A stretch of 28,474 nucleotides of DNA from an uncultured Oscillospiraceae bacterium (GTDB lineage Bacteria; Bacillota; Clostridia; Oscillospirales; Ruminococcaceae): assembly GCA_910587335.1 (NCBI GenBank), contig CAJUMG010000016.1, forward strand, positions 1 through 28,474, given 5' to 3'. The translations under genes were made by a program, and so were the position numbers. Position 1 is the first letter of the stretch. Each line of letters begins with the position of its first letter. This document shows positions 16,763 through 23,843 of the stretch, piece after piece. The notes beneath the pieces were generated by a model. It was not told the DNA's origin. It searched no databases and worked only from the letters and a program-made list of their open reading frames with translations.

Positions 16763-17505
16763 TGGTGGCGCTGTCCACCTATAGCACCCTGCCAATGCCC
16801 CAATTTCAGTGGAATCGGCGCAATATGGAATACGCAATCTGTTTTTTTCCCGCTGTTGGTGTTCTTTTGGGCGGGGCATTATTCGGTTGGTATGGGGTCA
16901 GCCTGCTGTTGGATATTGGCGGCGTCTTGTTTGCCGCCTTTGGAGCGGGTCTGCCGATTTTGCTGACCGGCGGCATCCACATGGATGGCTTTATGGATAC
17001 GGTGGACGCATTGTCCTCCCACCAGTCAAGGGAGCGAAAGCTGGAAATTTTGAAGGATCCCCATTGCGGGGCTTTTGCGGTCATCTATTGTGGGGTTTAT
17101 CTGCTTTTTAGCTTCGCGCTGTTTTATGAGCTTTATGCTGCCGGACAGATTGTGGTCTGTTGCCCGGCCTTCGTCCTTTCCAGAAGCTTGTCCGCCCTGT
17201 GCGCCCTGACAATGCCAAACGCCAGAAAATCAGGCATGCTCTGCGCATTTACAAAGGATGCACAGACAAAGGGCGCGGCGATCGCCATGACCCTTCTTTC
17301 TGCTTTTTCAGCGTCAGGGATGCTGTTGCTTTCGTTTGTGCCAGGCGTTTGCGGCGTTCTTTTGGTGCTGGCTGTCACCTTTTTTTACCGGGCGATGGCA
17401 AAAAAGCAGTTTGGCGGCGCAACCGGGGATACGGCCGGATTTTTCCTGCAAATTTGTGAATTGTCCGCATTAGCAGGCGTGTGGATTGGAGGGCAGATTT
17501 TATGA
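16741..17505 (+). CDS. cobS: Adenosylcobinamide-GDP ribazoletransferase (cobalamin synthase)
   Basis: CobS is a membrane enzyme that joins adenosylcobinamide-GDP with alpha-ribazole or its phosphate, completing the nucleotide loop. The protein has 254 residues with five or more hydrophobic segments. The Mg-binding signature DGFMDTVDAL (82-91) after GGIHM is clear. The family phrases STYSTLPMP, DPHCGAFAV and GATGDTAGF are also present. The start at 16741 is chosen because AAAGGAG lies 7 bases before it, inside cobU; an earlier in-frame ATG at 16720 lacks this. It overlaps cobC in ATGA. Confidence 0.95.
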   Translation: MRWLESLMVALSTYSTLPMPQFQWNRRNMEYAICFFPAVGVLLGGALFGWYGVSLLLDIGGVLFAAFGAGLPILLTGGIHMDGFMDTVDALSSHQSRERKLEILKDPHCGAFAVIYCGVYLLFSFALFYELYAAGQIVVCCPAFVLSRSLSALCALTMPNARKSGMLCAFTKDAQTKGAAIAMTLLSAFSASGMLLLSFVPGVCGVLLVLAVTFFYRAMAKKQFGGATGDTAGFFLQICELSALAGVWIGGQIL

Positions 17506-18074
17506 ACCGAATTTTTCTGATCCGCCATGGGGCAACAGCGGGAAATCTGGAAAAGCGCTATATTGGACGGACGGACGAGCCGCTGTGCGAGCAGGGCATT
17601 TCTCAGGTCCGTTTGTTACAGGACCGTAGGATCCAGGCCGACTTTGTCTTTGTAAGCCCTGCTTTGAGAACCCGGCAGACCGCTGGCTTGTTGTTTCCCC
17701 AGATTGTCCCGACGGTCATTGGGGATTTAAGGGAAACCGACTTTGGCGTGTTCGAGGGGAAAAATGCCCAGGAGCTGGCGGATGACCCCGCCTACCGGTC
17801 TTGGGTGGATGCTGGATGCCAAACGCCACCGCCAGAGGGCGAAAGCATTTCCGAATTCAAAGCCCGCTGCTGTCAGGCGTTTCGTCTGTGCTTATCGCAG
17901 CTGCCAGAGGGGAAGAGCGCGGCTTTTGTCCTCCATGGCGGAAGTATTATGGCGATTCTGGAGGCGTTTGCCGTTCCACAGCGGGATTTTTACGATTATC
18001 ACATCGCCAACGCAGGCTACTTTGTATGTACATACCAAAATGAGGAAATTCGTCTGGTCCATCCGCCGGATTAG
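17502..18074 (+). CDS. cobC: Alpha-ribazole-5'-phosphate phosphatase, histidine phosphatase family
   Basis: CobC removes the phosphate of alpha-ribazole 5'-phosphate or of the cobalamin phosphate, ending the nucleotide loop branch. It has 190 residues. The RHG motif with His9 as phospho-acceptor (FLIRHGAT) opens the protein; SPALRTRQTA, DLRETDFGVFEG with the acid residue, and VLHGGSIMAIL with the second His are all present. Sequence alone could also fit other phosphoglycerate-mutase-like phosphatases; the place after cobS supports CobC. The start at 17502 has GGAGGG 8 bases upstream. It is the last gene before the operon terminator. Confidence 0.9.
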   Translation: MNRIFLIRHGATAGNLEKRYIGRTDEPLCEQGISQVRLLQDRRIQADFVFVSPALRTRQTAGLLFPQIVPTVIGDLRETDFGVFEGKNAQELADDPAYRSWVDAGCQTPPPEGESISEFKARCCQAFRLCLSQLPEGKSAAFVLHGGSIMAILEAFAVPQRDFYDYHIANAGYFVCTYQNEEIRLVHPPD

Positions 18075-18106
18075 AGGTGCAAAGTGGGTTTTGCACCTCT
18101 TTTTTG
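18073..18106 (+). terminator. Intrinsic terminator ending the cobalamin operon
   Basis: AGAGGTGCAAA (18073-18083) pairs perfectly with TTTGCACCTCT (18090-18100) around GTGGGT, followed by TTTTTT. The stem starts in the cobC stop codon. It is the first clear terminator after the riboswitch platform, so it marks the end of a transcript about 17 kb long. Confidence 0.92.
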
Positions 18107-18166
18107 TGTCTGTAGGACTTTCATTATTACAGCATTTATGACATAATGTTAAAAAAGGAGGAGGAT

Positions 18167-19414
18167 ATGATGAAAGAAAAATGGATCAGCAGACAGGCCG
18201 GGAAAAAGAATCCAGGACGTAGGGTGATTCGTGCGGTAGGGCTTGTGGCAATAGTCTCAATCCTTTTTTCCGGCTGCCAGCTCAAACCGGAATCTGTCCA
18301 GTCAAAGGAACCCTCTGTCCAAAGTCAGGTGGATGCTGTTTTGTCTTCCACGCCGGAAATTTTAGAGGTAACGGTTGCCGGCGAGACGGTTTCTCTTGTT
18401 TCTGGCGAGGAGCCTTCCTATTCTGTCACCCTGCCGGAGGCGCTGCCCAGCATTTCTGACGGCAGTGTGCCCGTCCAGATTTTTTCGGGAGAAACGCAGG
18501 TTTTTTCCGGCAGCGCAGATGCGCTAAAGGACTTTTTGCCGCCGGTTAACGGGAATTATCGGTATCTTTTTACCGATGGCGAAGCTTCCTATTCTCTTAT
18601 GGTGGAGACAGCCTTTGCCCCGCAGCTCGATTGGAAGGAGGGTCAGATTGCCCAGGGAGAGGTCCTTCCCTTGTCGGTGCGCTATACAGACGCCGAAACG
18701 GTGACTGTCGAAACCTCTCTTTCCTTTCAGCCGACCTTTTACCCTTCTGATCATGGATGGGAAGCGCTTCTTCCGATCCACTGGAATACAGAGCCGGGGG
18801 ATTATCCCTTAACCGTCTATGCCGGATCTGCACAGTTTCAGCTGACGATTTCGGTGACAGATCGAGAGTTTGAAATTCAAAATCTTACAGTGGATGAAAC
18901 AACGACCTCCCAAACGGTGGAAAATGACGATGCCAATGCAGAGTGGAACCAGCTGATTGAACCGCTTAAAGGAATTTCAGATGACGAACAGTATTGGAAT
19001 AGGGAGTTTATACAGCCGGTAGATGGAGAAATGACCACCCAGTATGGGATGATTCGCTATGTCAACGGTAGCCCCACTTCAACCCGGCACAGCGGCGTAG
19101 ATTTGGCGGCAGCCCGAGGGACACCGGTAAAGGCGGCTGGGAATGGCCGGGTGCTGTTCGCCGGTTATTTGCAGCTGACCGGCAATACGGTGCTGATTGA
19201 GCATGGATATGGGCTGAAAAGCTGGTATTATCATATGGATTCTCTGAACGTCTCTCAGGATGAAATGGTAAAGCAGGGGCAGATCATCGGAGAGGTTGGC
19301 TCCACAGGCTTTTCGACTGGTCCCCATCTGCATTTTGCCATGTCGGTCAATCGAGTATTTGTCAATCCGTGGACAGCGATCGAGCAGGGGATCGGCTGGG
19401 AAGGAGAGGAATAG
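18167..19414 (+). CDS. M23 family metallopeptidase, lipoprotein-like
   Basis: This is a likely cell-wall endopeptidase or an exported LytM-domain protein, 415 residues. The N-terminus has a basic region, a hydrophobic segment and ILFSGC with Cys37 as a possible lipid attachment site, though Phe at the -3 position is not ideal. Residues about 40-270 are Ser/Glu-rich with beta-strand-like repeats and no family I know. The C-terminal 120 residues are an M23 domain: zinc ligands His308 and Asp312 in HSGVD, then WYYHMDSL and HLH (387-389). All ligands are present, so it should be active. Two adjacent ATGs (18167, 18170) share AAGGAGGAGG. It overlaps the HAD gene by one base. Confidence 0.88.
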   Translation: MMKEKWISRQAGKKNPGRRVIRAVGLVAIVSILFSGCQLKPESVQSKEPSVQSQVDAVLSSTPEILEVTVAGETVSLVSGEEPSYSVTLPEALPSISDGSVPVQIFSGETQVFSGSADALKDFLPPVNGNYRYLFTDGEASYSLMVETAFAPQLDWKEGQIAQGEVLPLSVRYTDAETVTVETSLSFQPTFYPSDHGWEALLPIHWNTEPGDYPLTVYAGSAQFQLTISVTDREFEIQNLTVDETTTSQTVENDDANAEWNQLIEPLKGISDDEQYWNREFIQPVDGEMTTQYGMIRYVNGSPTSTRHSGVDLAAARGTPVKAAGNGRVLFAGYLQLTGNTVLIEHGYGLKSWYYHMDSLNVSQDEMVKQGQIIGEVGSTGFSTGPHLHFAMSVNRVFVNPWTAIEQGIGWEGEE

Positions 19415-20082
19415 TGAAAAAAGCCATTATTTTCGATGCGGACGGAACACTTCTGGATTCCATGGGACTTTGGCGGCAGATTGACCGGAGCTTTTTGTCC
19501 GCACACCATTACCCCTATTCTGCCGATATCAGCGAACAGGTAGAGACCATGAGCCTGCGGCAGTCAGCGGCTTACTTTCAGCGGCTGCTGGCCGGACAGG
19601 AAGCGCTGACCATCCCGCAGATTACCGCAGAACTGGAGAGCCTTTGTGCCGGCGCTTATGAAAACGAGGTGCAGGCCATGCCTTTTGTCCCGGAATTTTT
19701 GCAGGCGGCTTACTGGGAAGGGTATCGGATGTGCGTTGCCACAGCATCCCAAAAGGGACAGATTGAAAAAGCGCTGCGGCGGCTCGGGCTTCTTTCCTAC
19801 TTCGAATTTATTATGGATGCGGACGAAGCAGGCGCTTCCAAAACGGATCCAGCGATTTTTTTGTCCTGCGCCAAGCGCCTTGGCAGCGAACCGAAGGATA
19901 CCTGGGTATTTGAAGATGCACCCCATGCGGCGAAAACAGCGGCTGCCGCGGGCTTTTTGGTAATGGGTGTGCATGCACCAGGTGGAGAAGAGCAAAAAAG
20001 ACAGCTGATAAGCTGTTGTGATCGTTTTATATCCTCTTTTTCCCAGCTGCTAAATCAGGAAAAAAGTGTAATTTTAAGTTGA
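19414..20082 (+). CDS. HAD-superfamily hydrolase, beta-phosphoglucomutase-like
   Basis: This is a soluble phosphatase or phosphosugar mutase of the haloacid dehalogenase superfamily, 222 residues. Nucleophile motif FDADGTLLDS (Asp8, Asp10) is at the N-terminus. An alpha-helical cap of type C1 lies between. TASQKG is the second motif, followed by a Lys-containing helix, and VFEDAPHAA holds the metal-binding acids. The substrate cannot be told from sequence. The start is GTG at 19414, one base into the TAG stop of the M23 gene, with AAGGAGAGG just upstream. The first residues would be MKKAIIFDADG, the canonical start for this fold, which supports the GTG choice. Confidence 0.88.
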   Translation: MKKAIIFDADGTLLDSMGLWRQIDRSFLSAHHYPYSADISEQVETMSLRQSAAYFQRLLAGQEALTIPQITAELESLCAGAYENEVQAMPFVPEFLQAAYWEGYRMCVATASQKGQIEKALRRLGLLSYFEFIMDADEAGASKTDPAIFLSCAKRLGSEPKDTWVFEDAPHAAKTAAAAGFLVMGVHAPGGEEQKRQLISCCDRFISSFSQLLNQEKSVILS

Positions 20083-20107
20083 AAAATGCGCCGTCTTGTG
20101 GTATCTT
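20079..20107 (+). promoter_or_regulatory. Probable promoter of the GATE-domain protein gene
   Basis: TTGAAA (20079-20084) and TATCTT (20102-20107) lie 17 bases apart. The -35 box begins in the stop region of the HAD gene. The -10 box matches consensus at four of six bases, so the promoter may be weak or activated. Confidence 0.5.
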
Positions 20108-20110
20108 GTT

Positions 20111-20124
20111 TTAGGATGTCCTAA
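20111..20124. promoter_or_regulatory. Possible operator dyad TTAGGATGTCCTAA
   Basis: The arms TTAGGA and TCCTAA are perfect inverted repeats around a two-base centre. The dyad sits 4 bases after the likely -10 box, overlapping the expected transcription start, where a repressor would block initiation. The regulator is unknown; the GntR genes downstream are candidates by proximity only. Confidence 0.4.
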
Positions 20125-20145
20125 TATGAATAAAGGTGGATGACA

Positions 20146-21318
20146 ATGCGGGAGAAAAAGGCGGTTTCGGCGGAAACATTTATCTGTATTATTGCGGTGA
20201 TCTTGCTCTTTACCTATATCGGCTCGGTCATGGGTGTCAGCCAGATGTTCGACACAATTATGAACACGGCCCATGGACTTTTGCTGGATACGGTGTTTTT
20301 TATTATGGCGATTTCGGTCATCACCGGCGCTTTTTCTTCTTTGCTGGCGGAATTCGGCGTGATAGCTTTGTTAAATAAGCTGATTTCACCCCTGATGCGT
20401 TGGCTGTACGGACTTCCCGGCGCGGCCTCGCTGGGAATTGTCACTACCTTTGTTTCGGATAATCCGGCGATTTTAACGCTGACCAAAAACAAAAAGTTTA
20501 TCAATTATTTTAAGGAATACCAAATTCCGGCGCTGTGCAACCTGGGTACAGCTTTCGGCATGGGATTGATCCTGATCACCTTTATGATCGGCCAGGGCGG
20601 CAAGGGAATCGTTTCCGCTACAGTCTGCGGCTTTTTGGGCGCGGTGACCGGCAGCATAATCAGTGTGCGGCTGATGCTGCACCAGACCAGCCGTTATTAC
20701 CACGTGGACCGAGAGGAACTGAAGAAGGACCGCTCGGTCAAAGGGAAGACACAGGATGAACCTCGGCAAATTTACGGTAAGGGAATCGAACGGGTGTTTA
20801 ACGCTTTGCTAGAGGGTGGACAGTCCGGCGTGACCATGGGACTTGGCATCATCCCCGGCGTGCTGGTCATCTGTACGCTGGTCATGCTTTTAACCTTCGG
20901 CCCTGGGACCGATGCCTCCGGCGCGGCAGCTTATACCGGCGCCGCTTATGAAGGGGTGGCGCTGCTGCCAAAATTGGGGCAGCTGATCGCTCCGGTTACA
21001 CGATTTCTTTTCGGCTTTCAGGATCCCTCCAACATCGCTTTCCCGATCACCTCTATGGGCGCCACCGGCGCGGCTATGGCGTTGGTACCTGCCATGCTCA
21101 AAAGCGGCGCGGCAGGCTTTAACGAGGTGGCGGTCTTTACCGCCATCGGTATGTGCTGGAGCGGCTACCTGAGCACCCATGTATCCATGATGGATGCGCT
21201 GGACAAACGGGTTTTTATCAAAGCGGCGATCTTTTCCCATACCATCGGCGGGCTTTGTGCCGGCGTTGCCGCTCACTATTTATATGTTTTGTTTGGTCTG
21301 ATCGTCAATCTTTTGTAG
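20146..21318 (+). CDS. Nucleoside-recognition (GATE) domain membrane protein
   Basis: An integral membrane protein of 390 residues with about nine hydrophobic segments. It resembles the nucleoside recognition GATE family (PF07670), related to YjiH and the spore maturation proteins SpmA/SpmB. Repeated phrases support this: TTFVSDNPAILTLTKN in the first half, then FQDPSNIAFPITSMGATG and GMCWSGYLSTHVSMMDAL in the second. A charged cytoplasmic loop (RYYHVDREELKKDRS) divides the halves. The transported substrate, if any, is not known. The start at 20146 is favoured by AAAGGTGG 6 bases upstream; ATG at 20140 is too close to that site. It has its own likely promoter. Confidence 0.82.
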   Translation: MREKKAVSAETFICIIAVILLFTYIGSVMGVSQMFDTIMNTAHGLLLDTVFFIMAISVITGAFSSLLAEFGVIALLNKLISPLMRWLYGLPGAASLGIVTTFVSDNPAILTLTKNKKFINYFKEYQIPALCNLGTAFGMGLILITFMIGQGGKGIVSATVCGFLGAVTGSIISVRLMLHQTSRYYHVDREELKKDRSVKGKTQDEPRQIYGKGIERVFNALLEGGQSGVTMGLGIIPGVLVICTLVMLLTFGPGTDASGAAAYTGAAYEGVALLPKLGQLIAPVTRFLFGFQDPSNIAFPITSMGATGAAMALVPAMLKSGAAGFNEVAVFTAIGMCWSGYLSTHVSMMDALDKRVFIKAAIFSHTIGGLCAGVAAHYLYVLFGLIVNLL

Positions 21319-21390
21319 AAGGCTAAATTGACGGTATTTTATAAAAATCTTTTTTAAATATTCATTTGTTTGTATAAAATTTCTCAAAGC

Positions 21391-21419
21391 TTGCATTCAA
21401 AGCAAAATTATGTCATAAT
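21391..21419 (+). promoter_or_regulatory. Probable promoter of the first GntR gene
   Basis: TTGCAT (21391-21396) and CATAAT (21414-21419) lie 17 bases apart in an AT-rich stretch, about 50 bases before the start codon. No clear terminator was seen for the preceding membrane protein gene, so read-through is also possible. Confidence 0.5.
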
Positions 21420-21467
21420 AATAAGAATAGTAGATTGGAATACAAAAAGCCTATTGGAGGCGGTTGG

Positions 21468-22184
21468 ATGTTTGAATTGGACCAGACCAGTATCGTGCCG
21501 TTGTATAAACAGCTGAAAGACAGAATAAAAGAAGCGATTTTAGATGGCTCTTTAAAGCCGAATCAGAAAATCCCTTCTGAGCTGGAACTGAGCCAAACCT
21601 ACCAAATCAGCCGGATCACGGTGCGGAACGCGATCTCGGAGCTGGTGGATGAGGAACTGCTGGAAAAAAAGCAGGGGAAAGGAACCTTTGTCTGTACGCC
21701 GAAAATTGATGTGCGCAGCCCCAATTTTACCATTATGTGCACGACAAATCACAAGGTTCCCAGCAGCAAAATTATCAAGATTGTCAAACAGCCTGCCTCT
21801 GAAAGGGACATTCGTGAGCTGAATCTTTCCCCGGGCGGAGAGGTGATCTATCTGCTGCGTCTTTTGTTCGCGGACGGGGAGCCGGTTATGGTGGAACACA
21901 ACTTTTTTCCAGAATGCTTTTCCAAATTATTGGAAACGGATTTGGCGGATACCTCTTTGTATGCGTTTTTGCGGGATCAATACGGCGTTCATTTCGATGG
22001 AGCGTCAAAGTCGATTCAGATTGCGGAACCGACAGAGCTGGAGGCGGAGCTTTTGGGAATTCCTCTTTCTACCCCAATGATGATGATCCGGGAAATTGTA
22101 TACAGCAACACAGGGGAGCCGTTGCATCGCACCAAACAGTACCTGTTGGGAGATCGATTTAAATACGTGATTCCCAAAAATTAG
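21468..22184 (+). CDS. GntR family transcriptional regulator, HutC/UTRA type
   Basis: A DNA-binding regulator of 238 residues. The N-terminal winged helix (about 10-75) has the GntR phrases PLYKQLKDRI, KIPSELELS, ISRITVRNAI and KKQGKGTFV. The C-terminal part is a UTRA ligand-binding domain (about 95-235), with VIYLLRLLFADGEPVMVEHNFF and a closing RTKQYLLGDRFKYV. Members of this group bind sugars, sugar phosphates or other small molecules. ATG 21468 is chosen for GGAGG 7 bases upstream. The target and the ligand are unknown; the membrane protein just upstream is a plausible target. Confidence 0.92.
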   Translation: MFELDQTSIVPLYKQLKDRIKEAILDGSLKPNQKIPSELELSQTYQISRITVRNAISELVDEELLEKKQGKGTFVCTPKIDVRSPNFTIMCTTNHKVPSSKIIKIVKQPASERDIRELNLSPGGEVIYLLRLLFADGEPVMVEHNFFPECFSKLLETDLADTSLYAFLRDQYGVHFDGASKSIQIAEPTELEAELLGIPLSTPMMMIREIVYSNTGEPLHRTKQYLLGDRFKYVIPKN

Positions 22185-22190
22185 AGTCAA

Positions 22191-22218
22191 AAGGACTTGC
22201 TATAGGCAGGTCTTTTTT
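22191..22218 (+). terminator. Intrinsic terminator after the first GntR gene
   Basis: AAGGACTTGC (22191-22200) pairs with GCAGGTCTTT (22206-22215), with two G-T wobbles, around TATAG. A run of seven T starts within the right arm. It begins 6 bases after the stop codon. Confidence 0.85.
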
Positions 22219-22283
22219 TGTAAAAAGGGTTTTGCCTGATACGGATTCTCCAAAATCGGACGGTTTGAGGAAGGAGTGGTTTT

Positions 22284-23000
22284 ATGGGCGATTTTGTTCC
22301 GCTATATCAGCAGGTGTCACAGCGGATTTTCCAGAAGATCGAACAGGGTGTTTATAAATATGGCGACCGCATTCCCTCAGAAAAGGAACTGGCTGCCCAT
22401 TATGGGGTGGGCAGGCTAACCGTCCGCCGGGCAATTGGTTTGCTGGCGGAACGAGGTGTGTTAAAAAGCAAGCAGGGAAAAGGCGTTTTCGTCACAGATA
22501 CGTTTTATCAAGCGCGTATTTTTCCAAGCTGTGCTTTGTTTGATGAATCTTTTTTTCGGGATTCACGGCTGCAACAAAAAAGTCTGTTTTTGCAGAAAAT
22601 TCCAGCAGGTAAGATATTAAGTGAAAGGTTTGGCCTGAAAGCGGACGCCCTTCTTTGGTTGGTTGGCCGGCAGTGGGTAGCCGGAAATATGGTAATCGCT
22701 TTGGAATACAGCTATTTTCCGGCCTATTGGATCCCGGATTTTTCTGCGGGCTTATGTAAAATTCCGTGGGAAAGCTTGTTTCGCCAGTACCGCCTGTTGC
22801 CAGAACGGCTGGAGGAGACGATTCAGCGGGTGCAGCTTTGGGGAGAGGAGGCAAAGCTGTTGCAGATGCAGGACGGCATGGCCGCGTTTGCGGTTAATCA
22901 GCTGGTGTGGATGAAGGACCGGCAGCTTTTGCGCTTTACCAAGCTTTTTGCAGAGCCAAGGAAAGTGACCCACTACCTGAAAGAGCCGCTTTCCAAATGA
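22284..23000 (+). CDS. GntR family transcriptional regulator, second copy type
   Basis: A regulator of 238 residues with the same layout as its upstream neighbour, but diverged. The winged helix shows PLYQQVSQRIF, RIPSEKELAAHYGVG, RLTVRRAI and KSKQGKGVFVTD. The C-terminal half has UTRA-like length and pattern (LLWLVGRQWVAGNMVIALEYSYFP), though its end is less typical, RLLPERLEETIQRV followed by a short strand region. AAGGAG lies 7 bases before the ATG. No promoter was clear in the 65 bases before it. It converges on the minus-strand regulator and shares the terminator with it. Confidence 0.88.
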   Translation: MGDFVPLYQQVSQRIFQKIEQGVYKYGDRIPSEKELAAHYGVGRLTVRRAIGLLAERGVLKSKQGKGVFVTDTFYQARIFPSCALFDESFFRDSRLQQKSLFLQKIPAGKILSERFGLKADALLWLVGRQWVAGNMVIALEYSYFPAYWIPDFSAGLCKIPWESLFRQYRLLPERLEETIQRVQLWGEEAKLLQMQDGMAAFAVNQLVWMKDRQLLRFTKLFAEPRKVTHYLKEPLSK

Positions 23001-23005
23001 TTCAC

Positions 23006-23040
23006 AAAAAAGCCTTTTCCTTATTGGAAAAGGCTTTTTT
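23006..23040. terminator. Bidirectional terminator between converging regulators
   Basis: AAAAAAGCCTTTTCC (23006-23020) and GGAAAAGGCTTTTTT (23026-23040) pair perfectly over 15 bases around TTATT. A-runs on the left and T-runs on the right make it work on both strands. On the minus strand the last codons and the stop (23021-23023) of the third regulator lie in the right arm and loop. Confidence 0.9.
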
Positions 23041-23785
23041 TACCGAACGGTTCACCAAATACCGGATTATACAAATTGGATTGGCTTTTTAAAGCGCATT
23101 GATCTGCGTCGGCGCGAATAACAAAAGAGCAGATCGGCCGTTCTTCCCTATAAATTCGTCCAATAATCCGCAGAATGTCCCTGCCTAAAGGCAGCTGCAA
23201 ATACTTTTGGTCCCTTTCGTAGCTGGGTACCATGGAAAGATATTGGCTTTGAACCAATCCCTGAGAATGAGATGGAAGGTTATTTTGCAAAATGCTAAGA
23301 ACCGAAACCTTTTGAAATTGTGTTTTTGGAACGTTTTTCAAAATAGGATAAAGCAGGTTGTATTCCTCATAAGCAAATGGAACGCCGTCCCGGGAATACA
23401 AGCGGAGAATGCTGGTAACCGTTTCTTTGGGAGGGATTGACAAAATTTCTGCTGTATAGGAATCCGCCTCAACCGGCCCGGCAAAAAGCAGATCAACGCG
23501 AATGCTCCCATCGGCATATTCAATCATCTGCCCAAAGCTGCGGAATTCACGATAGTGCAGATAAATAGGCTTTGGGGACACCGAATAAACACAGTCGGAT
23601 TCTTTTTTTAGTATACTTTGTTGACAAAAACGCTCCAACGCTTGGGTAACAGCGGAAGAAGTAAGACCAGTTTCCCAGATCAAGCGCTTTTTGGATGGAA
23701 AGGGACCGCCGGAAAATACGCCAAGCCGCTCCAGCGCATCATAAAGAATCTGATCATTTTGCAGCAATAGAGGGATGGAAGACAC
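23021..23785 (-). CDS. GntR-like regulator with UTRA-type effector domain
   Basis: A putative regulator of 254 residues, more diverged than its two neighbours. The N-terminal region (about 10-75) reads as a winged helix, with PSKKRLIWETGLTSSAVTQALERFCQQSIL in the place of the GntR recognition part (shown split here as it spans about 31-58). The C-terminal half follows the UTRA pattern: VTSILRLYSRDGVPFAYEEY and GRDILRIIGRIYREERP. The start is GTG at 23785, chosen for AAAGGAG (23794-23800) 8 bases upstream; an ATG further up would overlap ptsI. It lies 58 bases downstream of ptsI and could be cotranscribed with it. Confidence 0.75.
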   Translation of the reverse strand: MSSIPLLLQNDQILYDALERLGVFSGGPFPSKKRLIWETGLTSSAVTQALERFCQQSILKKESDCVYSVSPKPIYLHYREFRSFGQMIEYADGSIRVDLLFAGPVEADSYTAEILSIPPKETVTSILRLYSRDGVPFAYEEYNLLYPILKNVPKTQFQKVSVLSILQNNLPSHSQGLVQSQYLSMVPSYERDQKYLQLPLGRDILRIIGRIYREERPICSFVIRADADQCALKSQSNLYNPVFGEPFGKKSLFQ

Positions 23786-23843
23786 AGAAAAAACTCCTTT
23801 GTTCCTTTTGCATGAAAATTTTCTTCGTCCTTCGGATAAAAGG

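Noticed and set aside
20138..20145. ATG at 20140 as the start of the GATE protein
   Set aside because: It lies within or right next to the ribosome site AAAGGTGG; the ATG at 20146 has proper spacing.
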